Positions 29,323 through 39,181 of a stretch of 64,000 nt of DNA are shown here, piece after piece. Each line of letters begins with the position of its first letter. Position 1 is the first letter of the stretch. The notes under the pieces are model-generated. The model saw nothing but the letters and a program-made list of their open reading frames with translations, did not search any database and was not told where the DNA came from. The translations under genes and the position numbers were made by a program. Source of the DNA: Saprospiraceae bacterium (lineage in GTDB: Bacteria; Bacteroidota; Bacteroidia; Chitinophagales; Saprospiraceae); contig JADKCC010000002.1 of assembly GCA_016714785.1 (NCBI GenBank), positions 434,001-498,000 of the forward strand. The letters are read 5' to 3'.

Positions 29323-31799
29323 TCAAAATTCTTCATCAAAATCATTTGTTTTTTTAGGTTGATCTTCTGCACTAACAGGCAATGCATTTTCATACTTGCT
29401 ACAGTCTATCTCTATCAATTCCTCTTCTGGAAGCATAAACACTGAATTTTTACCATATCCCAATCTATTGTCAGCCTCTAGTTTGGTCAAGAAATTGACG
29501 AAAAATGGTCTGGCCATGACTGCACCTTGTCCATCTGATAATGTATTAAAACGTATGAACTCTTGATCACCACCTACCCAAGTTGAGATTACGATGTCTG
29601 GTGTAAACCCAACAAACCAGCCATCTTTATAATCATTGGTTGTCCCTGTTTTTCTCCGACTTGACTCTTTACCTTGTTTTTAATCGGATCAGCTACATAT
29701 TGCAGCATAGAGACTAGCACATGATTATAGGCAGGATTAATGGCTCTCTTTTGTTCTGGCACAGCAGTGAAAATCACCTTCCCATTCTTATCCTCGATGC
29801 GAGTGACAAAAATAGGCTTGGTAACTATACCATCATTGGCAAAAGCGGTATATGCCGTAGCCATATCCATTGCTGATAATTCAGGTGTTCCCAAACATAT
29901 TGACGGATAATCTGGTATCTTCTTCTTGTCAATGCCTAAGTTTCCTACAAGATTTTTTACACTCTGGACGTTGCCTATTTCTTTCATGAGATACACAGAA
30001 ACCGAATTTCGAGAATCCTTTAATGCTTGCCGTAATGTAAGCTCTACACCTGTAAATTTATTGTCAGAATTACTAGGGCACCAAGTTGAAGAAAGATTAA
30101 AATTAGGATCATTGGCCATGATGCACTGTTTTTCATCTTTTACTTTGAAGCATGGTGACATAGCATTTTCAATGATAGCAGTACCATAAATAAATGGTTT
30201 AAAAGTGGATCCGACCTGTCTGTTTGAATTGACATGGTCATACTGGAAGTACTTGTGATTGATGCCTCCTACCCATGCCAAAATATTTCCTGTTTTTGGA
30301 TCTACAGCAACAGAACCCATTTGCATGTGTTGTAGATGATATTTGATAGAATCCATTGGTGTCATTTCTATCATTTTTTCACTGTATTCATTATATGCAA
30401 ATACCCGCATCTTAGTTTTGGTATTGAAAGATTTATTGACTTCCTTTTGCATTTTATTCCACTGAGACTTTAGAGTAGGCCAATATTCACTTTCTAATAT
30501 CAGCATGCAACGATCCATATCTTCTTGAGTAATGGACTTTGCTTTGACCATTTTTTTTAGATGTCCTGAAGTTTTGTCTTCATCATATATCCTAAAAATA
30601 TCATTGTCCGAAGGATTTACATCAAGATTGCTATTAATATCACTAAAAACCTGAGTCATATATTTGGCTCTAATCAATTTGTAACGATCAGAGTCTTTCA
30701 TCATCTGTATAATTTGGCGTTTGCGTACTTCTGTCTTTTCTTTATCTGCTTTGTAGGTAAGTATGTCCTTTCCCTCCCAAACTTTAAAATACTTAGTTTG
30801 CAATTGCGACATGTGTTCATACATGGCTTGTTCCGCATATCTTTGTACTCGAGTATCTATGGTGGTATATATTTTCAGACCATCAGTATATAAATTGTAT
30901 TTACTACCGTCTGGTTTTCGGTATTTTTCATCATCCAACAAATTTTTTAAATATTTTGTGAGTTCAGAACGAAAATAAGGGGCGATACCATCATAATGTA
31001 CTTCCCTTTTAAAATTATCGAGATTTATAGACTTTACTCTTTTATTTAGATATTCTTCTTCTGTCAAAAATCCATTTTTAACCATCTGTTTTAGGACTAC
31101 TGACCTACGGTTATGGCTGTTTTGTGGGTTGATTTTGGGATTATAGACACGTGGGTTTTTAAGCATCCCTATTAGGACGGCAGCTTCTTCAACAGCAAGT
31201 TCTTTCTGATCCTTCCCAAAATAGGTTTTTGCAGCAGCTCCAATACCTACTGCATCATAGAGAAAATCACTTTTATTTAGGTACATCGCAAGTATCTCTT
31301 CCTTCGTATATCTCTTTTCGAATTCAATGGCGATGACCCATTCTTTAAGTTTTTGCCATACGCGTTTGACAAAAGTGGGTGACCTTTGGGTAAAAAATAA
31401 TTTTGCTAACTGTTGTGTAATAGTACTAGCGCCTCCCTTTTTGCCCATAAAAAATATAGCCCTAGCAGTACCACGAGTATCTATTCCTGTATGATTATAA
31501 AATCTTTCATCCTCAGTAGCTACAAGTGCTTTTACTAGATTTGGATTGAGATCTTTAAAATTTAACCATTCTCGATTATACTTAAATACTTTGCCAAAAA
31601 CCTCATTATCAGTTGAGATAAATTGTGATGCTATCTCGTAATTAGGGTTTTCGAGTTCTTCTGTATTTGGAAGGAGCGCATGTGAAATATAATAAAATAA
31701 TGAAGCTAACAAAATCATTCCTGTTAAAATCATACCAAGTATGATTTTGAAATATTTATGCTTATAAAAAGGCTCAGTGACGGTGTTTTGCTTTGACAT
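29323..31799 (-). CDS. Penicillin-binding protein 1A (bifunctional), frameshifted inside the KTG motif
   Basis: Polymerises glycan strands and cross-links peptides. Short cytoplasmic tail and one membrane helix (ILGMILTGMILLASLFYYI), GT51 glycosyltransferase (ATEDERFYNHTGID, GASTITQQLAK), then transpeptidase with active-site GSTFKPF and DSRNS. At 29649-29653 five T's stand where six would read EKTGTTNDYKDGWFVGFTPD, so the frame breaks exactly at KTG and stops at 29589. The remaining C terminus is open to 29323. Repaired length is about 825 residues. The start at 31799 is chosen because an upstream in-frame ATG (31829) overlaps the -7 box. Confidence 0.9.
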
Positions 31800-31826
31800 T
31801 GATGATGTTATATATAAAAAACGACG

Positions 31827-31834
31827 CAAAGATA
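31827..31834 (-). promoter_or_regulatory. -7 promoter box TATCTTTG for PBP1A
   Basis: Minus-strand match to TAnnTTTG, 27 nt before the ATG at 31799. It rules out the longer start. Confidence 0.65.
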
Positions 31835-31900
31835 TTAATTATTTTATTCATTTGTAAATTTCAATTTTGAAGTAGAAAGTACTAACTAGAATTTTTTGAT

Positions 31901-31908
31901 TACCTTTG
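31901..31908 (+). promoter_or_regulatory. -7 promoter box TACCTTTG for the tetR-nadK operon
   Basis: Matches TAnnTTTG, 42 nt before the tetR ATG and divergent from the PBP1A promoter. Confidence 0.6.
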
Positions 31909-31950
31909 TTTGATAGAAAAATAAATTTAGGCAAATAGGAAGTAGGGGCA

Positions 31951-32622
31951 ATGAAGGATAATAAAAGGATTCAAAAAGAAGCGTTGATAATAAGTGCTGC
32001 TGAAAAGGTATTTGGAGATGTTGGGTTTAAGAATGCAAAGATGGATGATATCGCAAAAAATGCAGGCATTACCAAAGTGACCTTATACACTTATTTTCAA
32101 TCCAAAGAAAATCTTTATCTTGCAATTACGCACAGAGCATTACAATTGTTGATAGATAAATATTATGAAACGATAGATAAAAACAAAGAGAAAACTGGAC
32201 TTGATTGTGTCATATCAATCTTCGAAACATTTATGTACTTTTGTGAGCAACATTTCTTATATTCTGAAGCACTTTTAGAGTATTTTGCCATGGTTAGATC
32301 TACATCAGATGGTGCAGACGAATCAAGACTAACAGAAGCTGTCAAAGATAGTATCTATTATGTCAAACTCCAAGATATACAAAACCTTCCTTTCAAATTG
32401 ACTGTAAAAGAAATAGAAAGAGGTAAAAGAGACGGAAGTATCCAAAGCAGTATAGATCCTATGTTGACTACACTACATGGTTGGACTTCAGTGATCGGAT
32501 ATGTCAAGGTGATTAGTGCTTCAGGTACTAATGCAACACCATTATTCAAGGTGAGTTTGCACGATTTAAAGACGCTCAATCTGAAGATAGCAAGGCATAT
32601 GTTTCAAACTAGGTCTTTTTAA
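31951..32622 (+). CDS. TetR/AcrR-family transcriptional regulator
   Basis: 223 residues. The N-terminal helix-turn-helix is classic: ALIISAAEKVFGDVGFKNAKMDDIAKNAGITKVTLYTYFQSKENLY. The C-terminal ligand domain is helical and unassigned, as is usual. It begins a tight run (12 bp to nadK, then 7 bp to the cyclase gene), so its signal may concern that operon, or it may act on the divergent PBP1A promoter 70 bp away. Ligand unknown. Confidence 0.9.
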   Translation: MKDNKRIQKEALIISAAEKVFGDVGFKNAKMDDIAKNAGITKVTLYTYFQSKENLYLAITHRALQLLIDKYYETIDKNKEKTGLDCVISIFETFMYFCEQHFLYSEALLEYFAMVRSTSDGADESRLTEAVKDSIYYVKLQDIQNLPFKLTVKEIERGKRDGSIQSSIDPMLTTLHGWTSVIGYVKVISASGTNATPLFKVSLHDLKTLNLKIARHMFQTRSF

Positions 32623-32634
32623 AAATTATAGGTC

Positions 32635-33519
32635 ATGAAAGTAATCATTTATGGATATAAGATAAAAGATGATGCTGAATATACCTTCATAGCATCTTTA
32701 TTCGAAGCCATGATGGATAATGGCATCAACCCATTTATTTTTAAACCCTTTCAAAAAGAATTAAGTCAACATTCTAGTATTTATAAATCTCTACCATCGT
32801 TTGAAAACCAAAAGGATATAAGAGCAATTGAAGCTGAGGCTGTAATAACACTTGGCGGTGATGGGACGATTTTGAGAGTTATTACATTAATTCAAGATTT
32901 ACCTATACCGATTTTAGGAATTAATCTTGGAAGATTGGGTTTTTTAGCAAGTGTAGAGAAAAAAATTATTAGGAAAGCTATCTATCAATTGGCAAAAAAA
33001 GAGTACTCCATAGAATCACGAACTATCATAGGACTAAAATGTAACTTGCCCCTTTTTAGTGATTTTCCGTTTGCGCTCAATGATTTTACACTCAATAAAA
33101 GAGATACTTCATCTATGATTACCATTCATACTTTTGTGGATGGTAAGTTGTTAAATTCCTATTGGGCTGATGGAATCATTATCAGCACACCTACCGGTTC
33201 TACTGGGTATTCCTTGAGTTGTGGTGGGCCGATCATATTTCCCGATGCACAAAATTTTGTACTGACACCTGTGGCGCCACATAATCTCAATGTACGGCCT
33301 ATCGTCATACCTGACAATAAAAAAATTACACTCAAAGTAGAAGGGCGAACGGATAGTTTTATGTGTACATTGGATTCAAGATACGAAACTATCACTTCCA
33401 GCCACAACATAGAAATAAGTAAAGGTAGTTTTGCAATACAATTTATACAGCTCAAAGGTCAGAATTTTATGAAAACGTTGAGTGGGAAGCTCCTTTGGGG
33501 ATTGGATAAACGAAATTAA
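32635..33519 (+). CDS. nadK: NAD kinase
   Basis: Phosphorylates NAD to NADP. 294 residues with the diagnostic GGDGT (residues 74-78), NLGRLGFLA after it, and the nucleotide-binding TPTGSTGYSLSCGGPI. The C-terminal half is the beta-sandwich of the family (VIPDNKKITLKVEGR). The gene lies between a TetR regulator and a cyclase-family gene in the same direction with very short gaps. Confidence 0.95.
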   Translation: MKVIIYGYKIKDDAEYTFIASLFEAMMDNGINPFIFKPFQKELSQHSSIYKSLPSFENQKDIRAIEAEAVITLGGDGTILRVITLIQDLPIPILGINLGRLGFLASVEKKIIRKAIYQLAKKEYSIESRTIIGLKCNLPLFSDFPFALNDFTLNKRDTSSMITIHTFVDGKLLNSYWADGIIISTPTGSTGYSLSCGGPIIFPDAQNFVLTPVAPHNLNVRPIVIPDNKKITLKVEGRTDSFMCTLDSRYETITSSHNIEISKGSFAIQFIQLKGQNFMKTLSGKLLWGLDKRN

Positions 33520-33526
33520 AATTAGG

Positions 33527-34288
33527 ATGAAAATAGAAGTGCACTTACAAGGTAATAAGTATTGTGTTGACTTATCCAACGGGATGGATATCTCTATACC
33601 TCTTAAAAATGGTAGTCGAGGTCCAAAATGTTTTTATGCGCCTGATTTCAAAATTGAGCCTGTAATTGCGGGTGATTTTGTAGGTTCGACAGAATGCGGA
33701 AGCCCAGTCAATTTTAAAAATTTAATGATCAATCCTCATGGAAATGGGACACATACAGAATGTGCGGGGCATATCACTTCACTGCCATTGACTATACATC
33801 AGTGTCTTAAAAATTTTCATTTTATAGCCATACTTATATCCATACGTCCGCAGAATTCAGAAAATGGCGATCATATAATAACGGCTGACTTGCTCAAAGA
33901 ACACCTAAATCAATCAAGTGAGTTTAATACCTTAATAGTGCGCACCTTACCCAATGATATAGGTAAGTTGACACGTGATTATTCCGGGACAAATCCGACT
34001 TATTTTACTACTACAGCGATTCAATATATCAACTCCTTAGGCATTAAACATCTCATGACAGATCTACCTTCCATTGATCGGGAAGAAGACGGAGGCACTT
34101 TGGCTGGTCATAAAGCATTTTGGGATTATCCAGATTTTTCAGATACAAGCAAAACTATCACAGAAATGGTTTTTGCGCCAGATTTTATCCAAGATGGATT
34201 ATATTTTTGTAATATTCAAATCGCATCAATCGAATCTGATGCCAGTCCAAGCAAGGTAGTATTATACAAGCTGGAAGTAGCTAATTGA
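33527..34288 (+). CDS. Cyclase-family (kynurenine formamidase-like) hydrolase
   Basis: About 253 residues. The metal-binding signature of this alpha/beta fold, HXGTHXDXPXH, appears as NPHGNGTHTECAGHIT. Conserved downstream parts include LIVRTLPND and TDLPSIDREEDGGTLAGHKAFW. Family members hydrolyse formylkynurenine or cyclic amides. Kynurenine cleavage would feed quinolinate/NAD, which would fit a position next to nadK, but no other kynurenine gene is present, so the substrate stays open. I chose the ATG 7 bp after nadK over an upstream start inside nadK. Confidence 0.75.
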   Translation: MKIEVHLQGNKYCVDLSNGMDISIPLKNGSRGPKCFYAPDFKIEPVIAGDFVGSTECGSPVNFKNLMINPHGNGTHTECAGHITSLPLTIHQCLKNFHFIAILISIRPQNSENGDHIITADLLKEHLNQSSEFNTLIVRTLPNDIGKLTRDYSGTNPTYFTTTAIQYINSLGIKHLMTDLPSIDREEDGGTLAGHKAFWDYPDFSDTSKTITEMVFAPDFIQDGLYFCNIQIASIESDASPSKVVLYKLEVAN

Positions 34289-34455
34289 TTTTTTTTTAAA
34301 TATTGGCGACTTACCATCAAAAAAAGAGATACTTTTTACTAATTTAAGCTTTCGAATGACGCTAAGCTTGATGGTATGAACAAGATTTTTTCAGTTTTCT
34401 TGTTTTGCATTAAAATATTATTGTAAAATCAATTACAACTTAGGTAAAACAACCT

Positions 34456-34463
34456 TATATTTG
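34456..34463 (+). promoter_or_regulatory. -7 promoter box TATATTTG for the gene at 34515
   Basis: Matches TAnnTTTG and is 51 nt before the ATG. The rest of this 226 bp gap shows no feature I can support. Confidence 0.5.
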
Positions 34464-34514
34464 TAATGCTTTTTTGTTGTTTGAACTAATAACGATATTT
34501 TTTATTTAACATCC

Positions 34515-35174
34515 ATGTATAACAGCTCAAATCAGGTCTATCTGCGATACTTACGATTGGGTGAAACAGCTTATCGCGAAAAAGTCAGATTTTACGAAGA
34601 AAATCCTGATGCTATTTCTTCATTGTATTTTGAAGATAGATTAGAAATTGATTTTGATTATCTGTATTGTTTGTTTGAAGTAGGAAGATATGAGCGATTT
34701 CTTTGTAAAGTTGATCCTTTTATTGAGTTGATTGTAGTAGAAAATATCTACGAGTTTCGCGATGAAAATATTTTTCAAGAATTGCTTTTCAGAAAAGCTG
34801 CATGCCTTTACCAACTTAAACAATATCAAAAAAGTGAAGTTATCCTCAGACAATTAGTAAGAATGGATCGACAAAATCCACTCTTCATAGGTTTATATAC
34901 GATCTGTACGCGCAAAATAGAGACTGATATCTACATCACTATCAAAGCTTTAGCCATGGCTTCATTCCTGATTGTATTAGGTATTACCATTGCACGCATA
35001 TTTTTGGAACCATTCTTAGATATATATTTAGCTCCTTTTCTGTCACTCAGGATCATCTTATTTTCTTTTGGTATTTGCTGTTTAATTGGTCTAGAGTTAG
35101 CGTTTCAGTATAAAATTTATAAAAAAACTGGCATGTTTTCGCATAGATTGATAAACAGAATATTTGGTACATAA
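34515..35174 (+). CDS. Uncharacterised membrane protein with TPR-like N terminus
   Basis: 219 residues. The first ~135 are helical with a tetratricopeptide-like pair (YLRYLRLGETAYREKVRFYEE; FRKAACLYQLKQYQKSEVILRQL). Two hydrophobic helices follow (ALAMASFLIVLGITIARIFL and LRIILFSFGICCLIGLELAF), then a short basic tail. This suggests a cytoplasmic scaffold tethered to the inner membrane. I do not recognise the family. It stands alone behind its own promoter. Confidence 0.65.
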   Translation: MYNSSNQVYLRYLRLGETAYREKVRFYEENPDAISSLYFEDRLEIDFDYLYCLFEVGRYERFLCKVDPFIELIVVENIYEFRDENIFQELLFRKAACLYQLKQYQKSEVILRQLVRMDRQNPLFIGLYTICTRKIETDIYITIKALAMASFLIVLGITIARIFLEPFLDIYLAPFLSLRIILFSFGICCLIGLELAFQYKIYKKTGMFSHRLINRIFGT

Positions 35175-35216
35175 CCTACATTATCAGGCTAAAAGGAAGA
35201 ATGAAGCAGCTTAGAA

Positions 35217-35247
35217 TTTGACAGTTAGTATTTTTCTCCTAACTTTG
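35217..35247 (+). promoter_or_regulatory. Complete Bacteroidota promoter (TTTG-N19-TAACTTTG) for the PfkB kinase
   Basis: -33 TTTG at 35217-35220 and -7 TAACTTTG at 35240-35247, with exactly 19 bp between them. The ATG is 28 nt further on. Confidence 0.8.
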
Positions 35248-35275
35248 CACTTCATTTTTTTAAAACGAATATACA

Positions 35276-36196
35276 ATGAGTCTTCTTACAGTAGGTACCG
35301 TCGCTTTTGATACGATAGAAACGCCTTATGGCAAAGCAGAAATGGTCATCGGTGGTGCTTGCACTTACATCAGTTGGTCTGCGTCTTACTTTACAAACAA
35401 TATACATCTTGTATCCATTGTAGGCGATGATTTTCCTGATTATGAATTGCAAAGATTGAAAGATCGAGGTGTCAATATGGATGGTTTGAAAATCGTGGAA
35501 GGCGGCAAGTCATTTTTCTGGGCAGGTCGCTATCATAACAATATGAATAATAGGGATACCCTAGTGACAGATTTGAATGTTTTGGCTGATTTTGACCCAA
35601 TACTGCCACAAGCTGCGAAGTCAAGTAAATATGTTATGTTAGGAAATCTTACACCAGCGATCCAAAAGAGTGTGCTTGACCAACTGGATGGAAGTCAAAA
35701 ATTAATCGCATTGGACACAATGAATTTTTGGATGGACATCGCAATGGATGAATTAAAAGAAGTCATCGGCAGAATAGACCTACTTACTATCAATGATGAA
35801 GAAGCCAGGCAACTTTCAGGAGAACATTCTCTAGTCAATGCTGCCAAAGTCATCCATGAAATGGGCCCCAAATTTTTAGTCATCAAAAAGGGAGAACACG
35901 GAGCTTTACTTTTTTGTTCGGATGATATATTCTACGCTCCAGCATTGCCACTAGCACAAGTTTTTGATCCTACAGGTGCTGGCGATACCTTTGCAGGTGG
36001 ATTGATGGGATACCTCGCCAAAACAGATGATATCAGCATGGATAATATGAAACGTGCCATCATAGCTGGTTCGGCGATGGCCTCATTTTGTGTCGAAGAT
36101 TTTAGTCTCAATAAACTACAAATACTGTCTATGCCTGAGATCAACGAAAGATTAGAGCGATTTAAAAAATTAATGCACTTTGATTTGATTCTCTGA
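35276..36196 (+). CDS. PfkB-family carbohydrate/nucleoside kinase
   Basis: 306 residues of the ribokinase fold. GGACTYISWSASYF near the N terminus is the substrate/lid region. DPTGAGDTFAGGLMGYLA holds the anion hole and catalytic Asp. LLTINDEEARQLSG is the internal PfkB signature. The substrate could be a sugar, sugar phosphate or nucleoside; sequence alone does not say. It is monocistronic behind a strong promoter. Confidence 0.88.
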   Translation: MSLLTVGTVAFDTIETPYGKAEMVIGGACTYISWSASYFTNNIHLVSIVGDDFPDYELQRLKDRGVNMDGLKIVEGGKSFFWAGRYHNNMNNRDTLVTDLNVLADFDPILPQAAKSSKYVMLGNLTPAIQKSVLDQLDGSQKLIALDTMNFWMDIAMDELKEVIGRIDLLTINDEEARQLSGEHSLVNAAKVIHEMGPKFLVIKKGEHGALLFCSDDIFYAPALPLAQVFDPTGAGDTFAGGLMGYLAKTDDISMDNMKRAIIAGSAMASFCVEDFSLNKLQILSMPEINERLERFKKLMHFDLIL

Positions 36197-36479
36197 TATT
36201 GAAAATCATAGCTATTCACATACTTCACCTTATTTATTAATGCCAGTGTACACGATGTAAGGTATCGATTGGTGAATGATGTTACCGTATTTGAGTTCAG
36301 AAATTGAATGAATATTCTAACCTATTCTCAAACACCTTAATAATAAATTGCGTCACTTCACCAACACCTATTTATATCAAGGAATAAGAATAAATTAGTA
36401 AGTACTTTTTTTTGTGCACTTTTGTGCTTCAATTTATAATGCCTTCAATGCAAGAATAAAAATTTCGTAAAATAATTAA

Positions 36480-36887
36480 ATGCTCATACACCAAAGCAAA
36501 TACATCTTGCATCTTAAAGATAATCTCAGGAAGCTGAGTAACCAAACATATATAGTACTTGCATTTATTTGGTCTGCTATCACTGTTTATTTATCCTTGA
36601 TTTCAGCAAGAAGTGCATCTAAATTTAATGTTTGGGATTTTGTAGGTATCGACAAGTTAGGACATTTAGTCTTTTATAGCATATTTTCATTTTTATGGTG
36701 TATGGGCTTGGCCAGAAATATGTTGGACAAAAAAAATATTTTATTTTTTTCAATTTCTTTTGGTGTATTAATGGAAATTTGTCAACTTTACCTTTTCAAC
36801 GGTAGATCTTTTGAGTTTTATGATATTTTAGCCAATATTATAGGTTCAATAATCGGAGTGATATTATTTAAATGTATTATTAATTAA
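36480..36887 (+). CDS. VanZ-family membrane protein
   Basis: 135 residues with four hydrophobic helices. DKLGHLVFYSIFSFLW (polar His-Phe-Tyr in a helix) and the C-terminal FEFYDILANIIGSIIGVILF are the VanZ family pattern. VanZ gives teicoplanin resistance in enterococci, but the widespread homologues have no settled role. It lies 6 bp upstream of the TonB gene. The preceding 283 bp gap shows no clear promoter or RNA. Confidence 0.85.
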   Translation: MLIHQSKYILHLKDNLRKLSNQTYIVLAFIWSAITVYLSLISARSASKFNVWDFVGIDKLGHLVFYSIFSFLWCMGLARNMLDKKNILFFSISFGVLMEICQLYLFNGRSFEFYDILANIIGSIIGVILFKCIIN

Positions 36888-36893
36888 CAGCTT

Positions 36894-37808
36894 ATGTTCA
36901 AAGAATTAGAAGTTTCGAGCTTAGGTGTGGCACTAACTTTGTTTGCATTGATAGCGCTTACCATAGGTTTAATCATCTACTTTCGTAGGAAATACAATTC
37001 TTACAGATTGGATGATTTGGTAAGTGCCAATAGCACTGCTGATAAGAAAAACTTGCTTAATCGTACTAAATATCCAGAAATGGATGTCTTTAAGAATTCT
37101 GGAAGTTTTTTTAATTACGGGATGACGGCTGCTGTAGCTTTAGCTTTGGTAGCTATGAGTTGGACCACTTATGAAAAACAAATCGTTGTTGACTTAAATG
37201 ATTTGATTTTGGAAGATGAAGTGGAAATGGATATACCTCGTACTGCGGAACCGCCACCGCCACCGCCGCCACCGCCGCCACCTGTAATTCAGGAAGTTCC
37301 TGATACGGAGATAATTGAAGATCAACCTGAGTTTGTAGATCAAACGGTTGATGAAGAATCAAAGGTAGAAGCTCCGGTAGAAGTAAAGAAGGCACCACCA
37401 CCACCACCACCACCACCACCGCCAGCACCAGTGGAAGATGAAATCTTTAAAGTGGTAGAACAAATGCCTCGTTTCCCTGGTTGCGAAGACAAACCAACTG
37501 AAGAAGAGAAAAAGAAATGTTCTGATATTGCCATGTTGACTTTCATTCAGAAGAATCTAAAGTATCCTGCTATTGCCAGAGAAAATGGTGTAGAAGGTAC
37601 TGCGGTTGTTCAGTTTGTAGTGGACAAAGATGGATCTATTGCCGACGTGAAGGTAGTAAGAGAGCCAGGTGCAGGTTGTGGACAAGCTGCAGAAACGGTA
37701 ATCAAAAGTATGAATAATATGGGATCTAAATGGGTGCCTGGCAAACAAAGAGGAAGACCAGTTAGAGTACTTTATACACTTCCTGTTAAGTTCAAATTAG
37801 AAGGATAA
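36894..37808 (+). CDS. TonB-family energy transducer
   Basis: 304 residues. A short N-terminal hydrophobic segment (ALTLFALIALTIGLIIYF) and a second helix (YGMTAAVALALVAMSW) precede the periplasmic part. Two proline tracts of 11 and 10 residues (37251-37283 and 37395-37424) span the periplasm. The TonB C-terminal domain follows (YPAIARENGVEGTAVVQFVVDKDGSI). An insert with PGCEDKPTEEEKKKC gives two cysteines that could pair. Such proteins energise outer-membrane receptors; two receptor genes lie at 48-51 and 59-61 kb. A strong terminator follows. Confidence 0.92.
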   Translation: MFKELEVSSLGVALTLFALIALTIGLIIYFRRKYNSYRLDDLVSANSTADKKNLLNRTKYPEMDVFKNSGSFFNYGMTAAVALALVAMSWTTYEKQIVVDLNDLILEDEVEMDIPRTAEPPPPPPPPPPPVIQEVPDTEIIEDQPEFVDQTVDEESKVEAPVEVKKAPPPPPPPPPPAPVEDEIFKVVEQMPRFPGCEDKPTEEEKKKCSDIAMLTFIQKNLKYPAIARENGVEGTAVVQFVVDKDGSIADVKVVREPGAGCGQAAETVIKSMNNMGSKWVPGKQRGRPVRVLYTLPVKFKLEG

Positions 37809-37836
37809 TAAAGAAGATTTAGAATAAAGTGTTTTC

Positions 37837-37878
37837 AGAAGGGGCAGAGATTAATTTTTCTGCCCCTTCTTTTATTTT
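37837..37878 (+). terminator. Rho-independent terminator after tonB
   Basis: AGAAGGGGCAG at 37837-37847 pairs perfectly with CTGCCCCTTCT at 37860-37870, followed by TTTATTTT. Confidence 0.92.
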
Positions 37879-37920
37879 GATATTGTCCAAAGTTAGTTAT
37901 TCAATTAATAAGTAGTAAGG

Positions 37921-39012
37921 TTACATATCAAAAGTTAGTACTACCTTTTCTGTTATTGGGTGAGATTGACAGGTGAGTATGTATCCTGCTGCCACTTCAT
38001 CCTCTTCCAAAGCATAACAACTATCCATTTTTACTTCTCCTTCAGTTACTTTTGCTAGGCAAGTGCTACATGCACCACTTGTGCAAGAGTAAGGTGGGTC
38101 CTTTTTAGCTTCTACCAAAACATCCAAAATTGTTTTTCCTTTAGGTACTACAATATCAAAAGTTTCGCCTTTGAGTGTTATATTCACCAACCCTTTGGAT
38201 ACTCCTGAATCTGAAGGTTTTTCAGTGCTTCCTGAAGTAAAATACTCTTTATGGATGTATTTTTTTTCGATGTGTCTGCTTTGAAGATATGAGTCCAATT
38301 TTTCTATAAAATCACCTGGCCCACAGATGTAATATTGTCTTTCAGTGTGTTTAGGCTCATTAATACTAAAGAATTCAGCGCATATAGCTGGATCAATTCT
38401 CCCTTTGAAGCCTTGCCAATCGGTTATTTTTTTGGCAAATAAACCCGCTATACCACCTTCTTTGCGTATTATTGGTTGACTCAGTATATGACTCACATAT
38501 AGTTGATCTGCATACTTTATTGACAGTGATTCCAGTTGTGCTTTAAAAATGATACTCTGCTCATCTCTACTACCATATAATAAATAGCAGACACTTTTAG
38601 GCTCGTGTTCTATTACAGATTGTATCATAGACATAATGGGAGTAATACCACTACCCGCAGCAAAAAAATAATGAGTTCTAGCTAAAGTATGGTCAGGCTT
38701 AGTTACAAAAAGACCTTCAGGTGTCATCACATCAATATAGTCACCTACTTTAATTTTTTCTGTAAGGTAGGAAGACATCAATCCATTTTTGACCTTTTTG
38801 ACAGTGACGGTAAGGTTGGGTGCATCTGGTGGTGTACATATTGAGTAAGCTCTTCTTATTTCTTTTCCGTTTATTGTAGTTCGGAGTGTTAGATATTGGC
38901 CTGCATGGTGTGTAAATTCTTCTTTAATATTTGAAGGAGTTTCAAAGGTAATTGACACCGTATCTAAAGTTTCTGATACTATTTTACTAATTTTTAGAGA
39001 ATGAAAATTCAT
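37921..39012 (-). CDS. PaaE-like FAD/2Fe-2S oxidoreductase
   Basis: 363 residues: FAD-binding barrel (RRAYSICTPP), NAD(P)-binding domain (AAGSGITPIMSMI; YYICGPGDFIE), and a C-terminal plant-type ferredoxin (CTSGACSTC ... LTCQSHP). This is the layout of PaaE, the reductase of phenylacetyl-CoA epoxidase, and of related ring-hydroxylase reductases. No paaABCD oxygenase genes are present, so it may serve another oxygenase or desaturase. It lies opposite tonB, downstream of the tonB terminator. Confidence 0.88.
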   Translation of the reverse strand: MNFHSLKISKIVSETLDTVSITFETPSNIKEEFTHHAGQYLTLRTTINGKEIRRAYSICTPPDAPNLTVTVKKVKNGLMSSYLTEKIKVGDYIDVMTPEGLFVTKPDHTLARTHYFFAAGSGITPIMSMIQSVIEHEPKSVCYLLYGSRDEQSIIFKAQLESLSIKYADQLYVSHILSQPIIRKEGGIAGLFAKKITDWQGFKGRIDPAICAEFFSINEPKHTERQYYICGPGDFIEKLDSYLQSRHIEKKYIHKEYFTSGSTEKPSDSGVSKGLVNITLKGETFDIVVPKGKTILDVLVEAKKDPPYSCTSGACSTCLAKVTEGEVKMDSCYALEEDEVAAGYILTCQSHPITEKVVLTFDM

Positions 39013-39181
39013 TTTTATACTTTTGTTACTTTATTTAATAGATGGTATGGTTATTTGAGCCGACGAAATTAGATAAAATTTATTATTAATCCATTAGTTT
39101 GACTTATAATATTGGTTAGACGAATACAGTTTGCTAATTTAATCAATTGAATTATAATCACTTACAAATTATTTTATTATT

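Noticed and set aside
31800..31829. Longer PBP1A start at 31829
   Set aside because: It overlaps the -7 box, so it cannot be on the transcript.
33482..33526. Cyclase-family start inside nadK
   Set aside because: The ATG at 33527 follows the nadK stop by 7 bp and removes a stretch that is only the nadK end in another frame.
37251..37424. Proline-codon tracts as a DNA repeat element
   Set aside because: They are in frame in the periplasm-spanning part of TonB, where proline tracts are expected.
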